A stretch of 64,000 nucleotides of DNA from Epiperipatus broadwayi (Eukaryota > Onychophora > Udeonychophora > Euonychophora > Peripatidae): positions 23,826,900-23,890,899 of the forward strand of contig JAQFVV010012394.1 of the NCBI GenBank assembly GCA_028023455.1, given 5' to 3'. Made by a program: the position numbers and the translations under genes. Under the pieces are notes generated by a model. It was not told the DNA's origin, searched no databases, and was given only the letters and a program-made list of their open reading frames with translations. Shown in pieces: positions 34,725-45,690 of this stretch. How positions within the stretch are numbered: the stretch's first letter is position 1; each line of letters opens with the position of its first letter.

Positions 34725-37722
34725 TCATCATCATCAACCATTATCAATCCACTGCAGGATGGTCTCTCCAAGTTCAATCCACCCCTACATACTTTCTTAT
34801 TTCATCCATCCATCTCACATGTGGTCTCTTTCTGGGTCTTTTATAATTTCTTGGAATCCGGTTTAAGATTTCAACTGTCCATCTATTATCATCTCTTCTA
34901 GCAATATGTCCAGTCCAACTCCATCTGTCTTTTAATTTTTTCAATGAAGTCAATAACATCTGTTTCTTCTCTTACCTATATATTGTGTTTTCGATCTCTT
35001 CTTGTTACTCCTAACATGCATCTCTCCATATATCTTTGAGTGGTCTAAAGTCTCTGTATTGCTCTTCTATTAAGTGTCCAAGTCTCAGATCCATATGTAA
35101 GAACTGATAAAACACATTTATTAAAAACCTTTCTTTTCAAACACATAGGCATATTTCCTTTTAGTATCAAATTATTTCTACCAAAAGCACTCCAAGTTTA
35201 ATTCTATGATTAATTTCATCCATTATGTTTCCATCTGTATTAATAATCTGACCAAGACATTTGTAGCTATTAACTTCTAACTCATCATAATCAATCTTTA
35301 TTTTCATAATTTGAAAAAATCCACTGAGCATTACTTTAGTCCTTTGAACATTTATCTTTAGTCCTACTTTCATCTGATAACTCCTGCAACATTTCCTGCA
35401 GCTCTAAAGCATTATTTGCAAAAACAACTACATCACCTGTAAAATCCAAATGACTTAAATAATCTCCATTTATTTTCACTCCTTTAGATTTCCATTTTAA
35501 TCCACAAAATACTTCTTGCAGCATTGTTGCAAAAAGTTTTGGAGATATGGAGACCCTGTCTTACACCCTTCTCAACGTTGATTTTCCCAGTATCATAATT
35601 TAATTGTTGTTGTTGCCTTTTTATAAATATTCTTTAAAATATGACAATACCCTGGATCTATACCTTGATGATCCAATGCTTTAATCACTGAAGAACTGTT
35701 TATAGAATCAAATGCTTTTTCATAATCTACAAATCCAAAGCATAATGGCAATTCATACTCACTTGTCCTTTCTATAACTTCTCTCAATACCTGGATATGA
35801 TCTACTGTGCTAAAACCTCTTTTAAATCCAGCTTGATCTCTTGGTTGGTGGAAATCCAATGTTTTTGTAGACAAGTTGTAATTATCTTGGTAAAAATTTT
35901 GTATAACACTGATAAAAGGTTGATAGGTCTGTAATTTCTAATATCTTCTTTATCACCTTTTTAAAATATTAAAATTAATACTGCATTCGTCCAATCATCT
36001 GGTACATCTTTATCATTTAGACATTTGGTATATAACTTTGCTAAAAAAATTTATATTTCTTCACCTGCTTCTTTTAATATATCAATTATAATTCCATCAT
36101 TACCTGGTGACTTTCCTTTCTTCATAAATTTAATTGCATGTCTCACTTCTTCATTTAAAATTCTGGGCAATTCGGAAGATATAGTAGATATAGGAGGTAC
36201 TTGTTCTTTATTACTATATAATTCTTGATAGAAGTCTTCTACCCATTTCATAATGTCATCTCTCTTTTTAGTAATAGTTCCATCTTTTTTCCTTATTGCA
36301 GATATAAATTTCCTACCTATACCAAAATGTTGTTTTACACTCTTGAGACTTTTATTCTCTTCTATAGCTTTCTTTGCGAGTTCGCAGTTTTATACTTTCT
36401 TATATCATTTTCAACTCTTTTCCGCACCATTTTATAGAATTCAAGGTATTTAATTATTTTTAATGCATCATTTTTGTATATCTTCATACTCCTTCTTTTC
36501 TTCATAAATTCTCTCAGTAGAAATTTTATTGGTCAATTGCTGCTTTTTTCTACCAACTATCTTTGTTGCAGTTTTTAAGTGTATCAGTTATTGTCATATT
36601 AATTTCATTCAAATCTGAATCATGTTCAAAATCTACTAATACTTGAAATCGATTTGTAAGTTCTAATTTAAATTCATAAGTGTTTCTGAAGATTGGCAAT
36701 ATCAACTGCAAATATTGTTTTTTTTTAAAATAATTTTTGTCTCTCTAGTTTTGCATTAACACGTATCTTACATCTTACTAATCGATGATCACTTCCTGTG
36801 TTAAATTTATTAAGAACATTACAATCTTGAAATATGTATTTTCTGTTAGCCAAAATATAATCCAATTTTGCTGTACCTTCATTTGGATGCGTCCATGTCC
36901 ATTTCCTTTTAACATTTTTCTCAAAAAAAAAATTCACAATATAAGTTTTTCTTTTTCTGCAAACTCTACAAGTCTACGATCTCTCTCATTTCTATTACCA
37001 TAACCAAAATTACCTACAACCCTTTCATCTTTCATTTGTTTACCAATTCTAGCATTAAAGTCTCCCATAACAATTTTAAAATGTTGTTTACTCTGATCAA
37101 AAATCTTTTATATATCCATATAAAAATCTTCTACTACTTCATCACTATGAGAACTTGTTAGGGCATAAGCCTGAATCATCTGCATTTGGTATCTGCTATT
37201 AAATTGTATAACTAATGTTGCCACTCTGTCCGATATATCATCAATCTCCACAATGTTATTCTTCCACTTTTTATTTATAATAAATCCTACTCCACTTGTA
37301 TTTCCAATATTTGTGCCTTTATAGTAGAATACATGTCCACTTTTTAAATCATCTCTTCACCTTTTCTTATAACTTCACAAAGTCCAATAATGTCCCATTT
37401 AATATAAGACAGTTATTCTAATTCTAGCAATCTTCCTTCACTTGAAAGTGATCTGCAGTTGTAAGTACCTAAATAAAAACATCAAATGGCAACCGGGGTC
37501 CACAATAAGCGGATTCTTAGCACCCTCTGCCTTGGTTGGTAACTTTACAGCCTCCTGAGAATAAAGAGCATGATTTATTTTTGTCTGTCATGATTGTATA
37601 TATCTATTGGAAAAATATTTATCATTTACACATACATCACAGTAATAACAGCTGCAACAACAAGAACGTATGGAATGGACATTAGGAATTTGCACTGCTC
37701 AGTTCCTTTAAGACCTCCAAGA
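34725..37722 (-). mobile_element. RTE LINE inserted into the Penelope-like element
   Basis: Same family as 7763-10735, minus strand. The (GAT)n tail is at 34725-34736. RT pieces are at 34774-34959, 35167-35524 and 35593-35874 (GFVDYEKAFDS is legible), RT start at 36051-36251, endonuclease SDH region at 36725-36937, and the N-terminus around 37200-37590. The 5' leader at 37595-37722 matches the leader at 63032-63110 in the window's last copy. Many frameshifts and small deletions mark it as older than the 7.8 and 56 kb copies. The copy appears close to full length. Confidence 0.88.
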
Positions 37723-38640
37723 GAAAAGGTATTTTGATGATTACTTATTGATTTTTAATAAAAGTCAAAGGCAAATAGATACGTAGCTTGAAGAGATTAA
37801 TAAGTTAGATAAAAATATAAAATTTGCAATCGAAAAAGAAAATGATTCATATTTAGATATTTTGTTAAAGAAGTCATATAAAAATGGTGAATATGGATAG
37901 AGACATCTATATACAAAATACTAATATAGATAATAATATAAGTAATTGGAATTCAAATATAGATGTTAAATATAAAATAAGTAGTATATTAAAGAATATA
38001 TAGAGCTTGGAATTATTGCTCAAATAAAGAGGATTATAGTAAACGGGTAGAATTGATAATTAAAGAATTTAAAAATAATGATTATCCAGAAAAAGTTATA
38101 GAAGACAGTATAAGAAAATCATAAGAAAAATTTAACAAAAATAAAGGGATAGTATGCAGAAAAAATAAAATAGATAAGAAAAAATACATAGGCATTAAAA
38201 CTTAAAATAATATTGTAAAAAGTCTGAATAAAATAATTATTAAAATTAATAAAAAGTATAATAATGTAATAAAATTTAAGATAGTAAATAAAAGAAGAAT
38301 ATATTTAATATATTAGATAATAAGTATGAGAAAAGTAGAAAAATGAATAAATGGAATATATAAAATATAAAAACTAATTATGTAAAAGAAACAAAGAATT
38401 AAATTTATACAGGATTAATTCAACATAAGTATGATAAGAGATCACCTATTTATTTTCATTCATTAGAAATAGGCCATAGGTATGAGAAATATAGTATAAA
38501 AATGAATAATTATAAAATAATAAAAGGGATAGGAAAATTAAAGAGCAAATTGATTAAAAATATAAAACCAAATCTTAATATGGATTTTGGGGGTGAAGAT
38601 AATAATTTCATAAATAATTATTATTAATAATTGTTTGAAT
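37723..38640 (+). pseudogene. Penelope-like element, RT part 2 and GIY-YIG remnants
   Basis: Directly past the LINE the plus strand reads RYFDDYLLIFNKS (YFDD at 37730-37741), the catalytic motif C. It continues NIKFAIEKENDSYLDILL, then in a shifted frame NWNSNIDVKYKISSIL and VELIIKEFKNNDYPEKVIED. These are the conserved thumb blocks of Penelope-like RTs (NIKFT.E..N..LDI, YRK..., K...I..L, NGYP). At about 38425-38540 a further frame reads LIQHKYDKRSPIYFHSLEIG, then HRYEKYSIK, the C-terminal half of the GIY-YIG endonuclease. Such an order, RT then GIY-YIG, is specific to this group. Several stops and frameshifts are present. Confidence 0.78.
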
Positions 38641-38689
38641 ATAGAAAAGATTAAAAGAATAAAGTTGAAAAAAATGACGATAGAGGGAG

Positions 38690-39155
38690 GTGTTAAGCAA
38701 ATATAAAATTTTGAAAATTTTGTCAGTTGCTTTTTAGAAATTGTAGAGATAATTTGTAATGTGGAAAAAATTACTAGTTCAAATATATAATAAAAATAAG
38801 AAAAGATTGGAAGTTGATAAAATATAAGTAAAAGGCAATAATATGTATTAAATAATAGAATAAAAAGTTAAAGTTTTTTAAAATTAAAATTATAATAAAT
38901 AATTTAAAAATAAAATAATATAAAATAAATGTGGATAAATTAATTAAGAGTAAAGTAATAAAATGGGAAATGATTATTTATATTGGTCAGGTTGAAATGT
39001 ATATTTTATTTGTGTATTTAATTATGTATATAAAATGTATTAATTGTATATATTTGGATATTGTAGCTCTGATAATGACTTCAAGACAGTTGAAACTGTA
39101 AGAATAAAGTTTTGATATAAAAAATAGTATTGTTAAAGTGTTTAAAAAAGTTGTA
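38690..39155 (+). repeat. Penelope-like element 3' tail, copy a
   Basis: AT-rich 3' region following the GIY-YIG remnant. It contains ATTTTGAAAATTTTGTCAG at the start, AATGATTATTTATATTGGTC, then GCTCTGATAATGACTTCAAG, and ends with GTTGAAACTGTAAGAATAAA. It is homologous to copies b and c at 44.3-45.7 kb, which shows that those belong to the same family. Confidence 0.75.
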
Positions 39156-39167
39156 AATAGTAATTTG

Positions 39168-39360
39168 TGATAAGAAAATTGAAATTTCATAAATGCCAAG
39201 AAATATTTGCTAATTACAAATATTTCTTGATACAATGAACCTACTAATTAAAAATGCAAAGAGGAAAACAAGACTGATAACAATGAAAGATGAAACCTGG
39301 ATTGCCACAGGCAAAACTTCGATGATAAATAACGGGTGTAGCAAAGCACATTGTTCTTAT
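39168..39360. repeat. Direct repeat, right member (other at 32925-33125)
   Basis: See the left member. This copy begins TAATTTGTGATAAGAAAATT immediately after the Penelope-like tail. Confidence 0.55.
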
Positions 39361-39486
39361 TCCAGTGAATTTGTCAAGTGAACAGCAACTGAATGAAACC
39401 AACAAACTCTGTTAGTTCGAGGAGCAGAGCCAAAAATCTTGGAAACTGAGGCCATAGGAAACCATCCAGAAAGCAGCAAGCTATTA

Positions 39487-39578
39487 AGTGCATTGTAGGA
39501 ATTGAACAATAAGTGAACTATAAATATACTGTAAGTGCATTGTAGGAATTGAACAATAAGTGAACTATAAATATACTG
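39487..39578. repeat. 46-bp tandem duplication
   Basis: Two perfect copies of a unit beginning GTGCATTGTAGGAATTGAAC, at 39487-39532 and 39533-39578. Confidence 0.85.
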
Positions 39579-39699
39579 TGTTGGAGTGTATCAATAACTA
39601 TTCGCTATTAATAACATTTCATCATTATTCCAGTCCGTATCTAAATTTATTATTTATCGATTTATTTGTTGGTATTCTGAATGCCTGCATTCGAATACC

Positions 39700-40100
39700 C
39701 AATAAAAATCAAATACTTTTTCGTAATCTGTAAATCCAATGCAAAATAGTAACTCATACTCATTACTTCATTTTATAATTTCCTTTGCACTTGGATTTGA
39801 CCTACAAGTTATAATCACTTTTAAATAGAATTCATTCTATTAGTTAAGTTCAGAATTTTACAGTGATTCACGATCTAAACCAATACTTTATATGTGATCG
39901 ATAGAATAATAATTCTGCAATTTATAATAACTTCATTTTTATAGCATCACTAATGCATTCTTCTAGTCATTAAGACATTTGGCATATTAATTTATTAATA
40001 ATTTTTCTGGTTTTACATCTTCTTATGGTAAAATATCAATAATGACTCATCATTTCTGGTTTTTTATTGTTCAGATTTAATTGTGTGTTTTGCTTCTATT
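39700..40100 (-). pseudogene. Decayed RTE LINE fragment (RT region)
   Basis: The text at 39710-39840 and 39900-40060 tracks the RTE copy at 8810-9200 (TTTTTCGTAATCTGTAAATC here, and CATTAAGACATTTGGCATAT). Stops and gaps are dense. It is one of the oldest copies. Confidence 0.6.
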
Positions 40101-40109
40101 AGTATATGA

Positions 40110-40440
40110 CAGGGCTTAATGTTATTGTATGAATTACATTATTTTCCTGTCTTTTCACATAATTCGTGATATACTTTTATTTTTAGTAACCATGCCATTG
40201 CTTTTTAAACAATTCAAAACAAAGATGTGATGTGATGTATTATGGCTTCTCCTTAAACGAAGTCAAGAATATCTCAGCAATTATGCCCAGATAAACCTGT
40301 TAGCCACTTTATTTTACATTCCCCACTCTAAATTTACCCATAATCTGCTCTATCCCATTTCCACAACATAATCTTTGTCAACTCTATAACCTTTATATCT
40401 AAATCCCCCTTATCTTTTCCCAAACCCAGCATAAAAAACA
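40110..40440. other. No feature recognised
   Basis: AT-rich sequence; no gene seen. Confidence 0.3.
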
Positions 40441-40444
40441 ATAA

Positions 40445-40545
40445 TTCACTACTATATGGAGAGTTTTGCTTTGTTTTGAATTGTTTAATAACAATTATGT
40501 GCTAGTATGAGATAGTGATCATGTGATGTTTAGTGGTTTAACACC
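40445..40545. repeat. Foldback repeat family, end fragment
   Basis: TATGGAGAGTTTTGC followed by AACAATTATGTGCTAGTATG and GATCATGTGATGTTTAGTGG. It matches the right arm and flank of the copy at 12300-12390. Confidence 0.7.
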
Positions 40546-40549
40546 ATTG

Positions 40550-41570
40550 CTTTTTCTTACTGCTAAAATAACTATCTTGCCCATAAGATATTTTCTACAT
40601 CTTTCCTCACTTTTAAATACACAATGTGTATCAATATAAAGTGATTTATTCTCTCTTGAAGTTGCATGCAGTATTACCTCTGAATCAATGCATGTTTTAC
40701 ATGCCATAGTAAAAGATAAAATCAGAAAGACGAAAAACTGCAATGAGTTTACATACATACATAAAATTCAACAAAACTAATTTTTATATAGTTTTAATGT
40801 AATGACAATTTCATTATCGTTTTAACATTATATATAAATTTTTTTATGAAAAATATATTTTTATTTATAACAAAACGAAAGTAAAATCGGCTTGTAATCT
40901 TATCTAACAATTTTCAAAATACTTTTTTTTAAAAATAAACTTAATAAAATATGATGCAAAAATAATTTAAAATATAACGTGCTACTACTTTTTTAAAGAA
41001 CTTTTACAGAATCACATAAAAAATTTTTCATTATATTTTAATTTTACTAAATAATCATTCAGCTTTTAAATTCTCGGTGTAATCTAATGTTCAAAATTTT
41101 CTCCGTTGCAGCAGATAACAGGTAGTTGAAATGCCTTAACAACATTCGATTTTAATACGATAGGTGTAAATTTCTAATTGTAAAATTATTAATAAATGTA
41201 GCTAGCATGATTCTTAAAACTACTGCATGACAATACAATATTTTTTTATTGTTGATGAAAAATTCCGAAGGGTAATTTTACATGAGCAATCGTTTTTTAG
41301 TAGAAGTCGGCTGCGACTAAATTGATAAAAAAAAAAAGATTCTTTATAATTGCCATATTACAATTAAATACTAAAAATATAATATTATTTTTTATTGCAT
41401 ACAATATCATTAAATGAAATAGTGCAAAATTATTAATAAATAATGATTTCATATGTATATACATTATATTCATAAATCAATATATTTTGCAATTTTTCAT
41501 TTTTTTTTTTTAAAGTACAAACATACGTAATGTAGGAGTGAGATAAAATGAAAGTTTAACATTAAGCAAA
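40550..41570. other. Intronic AT-rich stretch
   Basis: Nothing recognised apart from the donor site of the first C3orf38-type exon at its right edge. Confidence 0.35.
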
Positions 41571-41571
41571 C

Positions 41572-41692
41572 CTTTCTGTGAGCTACATTTGCACATTCTA
41601 CTGGTCACGGCATCTGTGAGATCCAATAGATCTGGCATTGCTAAAGTTTCTAAAAGCTCCTGACATTTTAGCTTTTGGTCCTCTGTAAGCAT
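41572..41692 (-). CDS. C3orf38: C3orf38-type gene, first coding exon
   Basis: This is the first coding exon of a spliced minus-strand gene. It encodes 40 residues beginning MLTEDQKLKC and containing DLLDLTDAVT, then one extra base. The ATG at 41692-41690 is the first in frame; an in-frame TAA lies shortly upstream. The exon ends CACAGAAAG followed by GTTTGC, a canonical donor. The leftover G joins AA of the exon at 13777 to make Glu, so the phases agree. Vertebrate C3orf38 proteins (DUF4518 family, about 330 residues, function poorly known) begin with the same kind of leucine-rich segment followed by a DTVT-like motif. Assignment rests on remembered family pattern plus the strong match of the second exon. 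The exon alone is short, and the remaining coding exons were not found in the window. Confidence 0.7.
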
Positions 41693-41760
41693 TATTAAAA
41701 CGAGAAACCAAACCACTAATCTCAATTATGCGCAACTCCGGAAAAGCGTTGTTCTCCCGA
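41693..41760 (-). promoter_or_regulatory. Possible 5' UTR/core promoter of the C3orf38-type gene
   Basis: The stretch directly upstream of the first ATG is locally richer in G and C than its surroundings and contains CCGGAA at 41738-41743, the core of ETS-family sites that are common in animal housekeeping promoters. No TATA box is placed convincingly. Transcription start is unknown; this is inference from position. Confidence 0.25.
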
Positions 41761-41764
41761 TATT

Positions 41765-42800
41765 TGGAAATGGAATTTTTTTGTCTCCAAAATTGTAAAT
41801 ATTCTTATTTTTTAAATTCTGACTATTTCCCTATTTCTTAGTGTTGTTAATTGACAAAATAAGAAAATAGTTTTAGAAAACTTTATTGCTTTTGACTGAA
41901 AGCGTTTTTTTTTTAAGTGTTGGAGATGCAGTCAATTGTTTAGGAAGTAAAAGTTCCAGACGTCTACGATCTTTATGTTGAAAGATGCGAATCAGAATAC
42001 TCCAAAAATGATTTAAATAAACGTTAATAAATTAATAGGAAAATAAACTAGATATATTTTAAAGTACAGCGTCGTAATTATGTGGATTGTTTTATAGAAT
42101 TTTCCACAAGTTTCATGATTATCTTATTTTTAAAGTTATAGTGCCACCTTTTTTTTTTTACTGCAATAATTCTTTCAAATATAGTATAATATTTTATATC
42201 ATTAAGACTTATCCTGTCTTTTAATCTTACTCGTCATTTCTCATTTATATTTGTGCCATTTTTTTTTTTTTACAGTTTTATAAATATTACATATCAGATC
42301 CATACCGTATTTTGTCTTATATTTTACCGTGCCTTTTTGTTATTGTTGCTATCTGTATAGTTGTAAGCAAATCATATAACATTATTGGGATCTCCCCCCC
42401 CCCCCACTATTCTGTTTAATGATTTTTTTTTTTTTTCCAAACATGAATCATCTTCACAGCTTTTAATATTTTAAAACGATTTGTAGCGGACGCTGTTTTA
42501 AAACGAGTAAATTTAAGCTTAAATTCATCGGAGTAGTTATTACCGTTGGTGATACCTTAATAGTTTTTGGTTTTTCTAGATTTATGTCAAAACATTTCAT
42601 TATCATATTGTTACTCCATTATTTTTTAAATATTTTCTATTTAGTTAAAATTAACTCAACTCTGTCTTCATTTTAATGCTTCTCAAATTTCACAAATCTA
42701 ACCTTTCATTTTTTCTTTATCCCGAACACTTTTAACTTTAAATAATTTTTCAATTCTAGTTTTAAAATCTCACAATTTTAAAATATTGTGATCAAAAGCA
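41765..42800. other. AT-rich stretch upstream of the C3orf38-type gene
   Basis: Poly(T) and poly(C) tracts (poly(C) at about 42396-42405). No coding exon is seen. A second gene on the plus strand is not supported. Confidence 0.35.
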
Positions 42801-42804
42801 TTCT

Positions 42805-42975
42805 TTAAATTTTATGAAAATTCTCTACATCAGAATGTGAATTGGTTGAGATGTAAAGGTGAATCTTATACATTTGGTATCTTACTAAATTGTATCTAGT
42901 CCCTCTATCTAATATACCACCAATATTTATCTCTTATTTACAACGAATCCTATTTCATTTGTACCTAAATAGTTA
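42805..42975 (-). pseudogene. Decayed RTE LINE fragment (endonuclease region)
   Basis: ACATTTGGTATCTTACTAAA, then TTGTATCTAGTCCCTCTATC and ATATACCACCAATATTTATC, tracks the copy at 10285-10360 (CATTTGGTATCTGCTATTAA and so on). Short and heavily mutated. Confidence 0.55.
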
Positions 42976-42979
42976 ATGA

Positions 42980-43640
42980 ATTTAAACAGAAGTGAAAACT
43001 ATCTGTGATGTAATGTAAAAAGTAGTAAGGGACTGGTTTCCATGAATATTTGCTTGTCTTAAACCCATACAAAGAATATAAATATTCTGTTATATCTCAC
43101 CTTATCTTAAAATAATCGACTACTTCAGCATCTATCTTATCTTGATCAGATTGAGCATTCATCGCCATGGACCAATGTATGTACAAATAGATAATATAGG
43201 TCCAATGACAAAAATGGGCCAATAGGCGATGATGCTCACTGAGTCCAATTTTTCTCATCATAGATGGGATCTGGCTATAAACAGTCAATACATTTGTAGG
43301 TTAGGACGAAGACAACTGTCAAATCTGAACAACAGTACATAGGTTGTCCATTATACAGTTAACACAATGAGGCAAATCCATATTCAGAACTGGAAAGTAA
43401 TGGAACCTAAATCAATCACAAGGCAAGCTGTCTTTGTACAGCTAGAAGTGTCACTGTACCTACTCACTTGATTCATATATTGTATTAATACCTATATGCA
43501 TAATAAATATTTCATAAACTGGACTAATTTATTAAAATGGTTTTATTATTTAAAAAAAATTTATATTTGATTTTATATGTATAATGTATTTTATATATAT
43601 AATAAATCTAAAGTGCCAAAAGATAATTTATCAATTATAT
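42980..43640. other. No feature recognised
   Basis: The part at 43090-43460 is less AT-rich, but I find no splice-bounded frame or known repeat. Confidence 0.3.
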
Positions 43641-43643
43641 TTA

Positions 43644-43790
43644 AATTATGTCACCTCACCACAGTTCTCATGTTTAAACCAATAAATATTTTAATGATCT
43701 GTTGTCAATACATAATATCTTGATAATAGGTTGTTGAAATATTTATTGATTTAAGTATAAACATTAGGACTGTGGTGACATAGTTTATAA
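43644..43790. repeat. Imperfect hairpin
   Basis: Left arm AATTATGTCACCTCACCACA (43644) through about 43695 pairs with the right arm at 43740-43790 (GGACTGTGGTGACATAGTTT). The inner arms contain CCAATAAATATTT and its complement. Confidence 0.7.
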
Positions 43791-43937
43791 TGTATTTTGT
43801 AGATTAAAACTATTTTTTAAATTATATAAAGTATTTAATTAAGGGAGTATGTAATATTCAATTTTATTTACTAGCACAGAGATCGTATGTAATTTAAACA
43901 GAAAGGATTTACAACTAAGCACATACGCTGTTGTGTT

Positions 43938-44145
43938 ATGACTCAACAATGTCTTGTTAAGCACCAAGGATACTCTCAAACCAAAGCACAACTCAGAGAG
44001 CATTCTTTTTTTTCAAATCTCTATCTTGTGTTTGAGAGTATCCTTAATAATCAAGACATTGTTGAGCTATATCACTGCAGCACATATCTTGTGCTTCGGT
44101 TTGAGAGTATCTTCGGTACTCAACAAGACATCATTGAGTGATAAC
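43938..44145. repeat. Nested inverted repeats around ACTCAACAATGTCTTG
   Basis: ACTCAACAATGTCTTGTTAA with GGATACTCTCAAACC on the left (43940-43985) pairs with GTTTGAGAGTATCCTTAATA and TCAAGACATTGTTGAG (44029-44073). A third, partial arm follows at 44097-44143 (GTTTGAGAGTATCTTCGGTA and CAACAAGACATCATTGAG). Low-complexity frames here are not genes. Confidence 0.75.
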
Positions 44146-44329
44146 CTTATAGCACATGTGCTTAGGGTATAAATCCCTTGTTTAAATTATAGGAAATGTG
44201 TATAAAATTTCAAATTGAACTCTTTGTAATATAATTACACATCTGTGTGTACATATACACTCAAACAAATATATAGATTAATATTTTTCTTCTTCTTCCT
44301 CTCTTCTTTATGTATTGATTTCTATATTT

Positions 44330-44790
44330 ATATATACCATTTCCAACCTTTTTATACACTTAACAATACTATTTTTTATACCAAAACTTTACTCTTACAG
44401 TTTCAACTGTCCTGCAGTCATCATCAGAGCAACAATATCCAAATATATAATCATACAATTAATACATTATATACATAATCAAAACATACATCTTAGCCTG
44501 ACCATTATAAATAATCATTTTCCATTTTATTATTCTACTCTTAACTAATTTTATTTTCTTATTTATAATATTTTATTATTAAATTATTCTAAATCAATTT
44601 TATAATTTTAAAACTTTAATCTTTAAATTCTACTATTTAATCTATCATTTTATTATTTTTTTAATTACTTCTAAACTTTCTTTATTTTTATTATATATAT
44701 ATATCTATTAAGTTTTTTATTACATTACTAAATACTTGCATCTTTATAATCCTATTTCCAAAAACCATCTGACAAATTTTCAAAAATTGC
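44330..44790 (-). repeat. Penelope-like element 3' tail, copy b
   Basis: Reverse complement of the tail at 38690-39155, with the 3' end (TACAGTTTCAACTGTCCTGC at 44396) toward lower coordinates. It joins head-to-head with copy c through a long palindrome. Confidence 0.75.
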
Positions 44791-44864
44791 AAGTATAAGA
44801 ATTTTTGAAAATTTGTCGGTTTTTGGAAATAGGATTATAAAGATGCAAGTATTTAGTAATGTAA
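44722..44864. repeat. Near-perfect palindrome, ~65 bp arms, 11 bp loop
   Basis: Left arm TTACATTACTAAATACTTGC (44722) to CAAAAATT (about 44787). Loop GCAAGTATAAG. Right arm AATTTTTGAAAATTTGTCGG (44799) to AGTAATGTAA (44864). The only difference is an extra ATCT in the left arm. It is the junction of two inverted Penelope-like tails. Confidence 0.9.
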
Positions 44865-45309
44865 GCCAATAAACATCACATGACCACCACCTCATGCTTG
44901 TGTATATTGGCTTAAAACCAATCCTGCCTAATAGGATAGTGGTGGCTATGGTTATTAAAGAACCAAAGACACCAAAATGTATGGATACTGAACTGAGTTC
45001 AGACATATGACTATATAAGCTAATGGGCTTGGATTGAAAACATTAAGGTGTTTTCAGTTTAAGACTCATTGTTTTGTAGTTAAGTGGAGATAAAAGGTGG
45101 CTGCTGGAGGGTTGCATTAGATCCTAAGATCTAGGTGCAGTGCTCTCAGATCCAAGGCTACTCACTGACAAAGGCCACAAGCCGGAAACTAGTCTGGGGA
45201 TATTGGATGAGTAGGCACTAGATTGGGATTTTATGCACAAGCCTTCTGGCATCCATTGATTACTCTAGCTTGCTGTGTGTGGCAATACATATAGTGAGTT
45301 TTGCCTGTT
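44865..45309. mobile_element. 445-bp insertion with 15-bp target duplication (foldback repeat family)
   Basis: TATTTAGTAATGTAA occurs at 44850-44864 and again at 45310-45324. Without the insertion the Penelope-like tail c reads continuously across the join, as tails a and b do. The insert ends with the family core (TCTCAGATCCAAGG, then GGATTTTATGCACAAGCC) and GTTTTGCCTGTT. A 15-bp duplication is typical of target-primed retroposition, so the family may be a SINE-like retroposon and not a DNA transposon. No A-box or B-box is obvious. Confidence 0.75.
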
Positions 45310-45690
45310 TATTTAGTAATGTAATAAAAAAAGATGATTTATAATGTAAAAAAGTTAATAGTTAAATGTATAATAAAAATAAAGAAAGTTTAGAAGTAAT
45401 TAAGAAAATATAACTAAAAAGATAATAATAAAATGATAGATTAAATAGTAGAGCTTAAAGATTAAAGAATTTTAAAATTATAATAAAATTGATTTAGAAT
45501 AATTTAATAATAAAATATTATAAATAAGAAAATAAAATTAGTTAAGAATAGAATAATAAAATGGAAAATGATTATTTATAATGGTCAGGCTAAGATGTAT
45601 GTTTTTGATTATATATATAATGTATTAATTGTATGATTATATACTTGATTATTGTTGCTCTGATGATAACTGCAGGACATGATCACCATT
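45310..45690 (+). repeat. Penelope-like element 3' tail, copy c
   Basis: Continues from the palindrome's right arm (44799-44864), interrupted by the 445-bp insert. It contains GATTATTTATAATGGTCAGG and ends GATGATAACTGCAGGACA, where another foldback-family copy begins. Confidence 0.75.

Noticed and set aside
41693-41725. N-terminal extension of the C3orf38-type exon 1 by 11 residues
   Set aside because: The extension would start at a non-ATG codon; the ATG at 41692 is the first in frame after a stop.
43090-43460. Locally GC-richer block as a possible exon or promoter
   Set aside because: No open frame with splice sites and no recognised motif on either strand.
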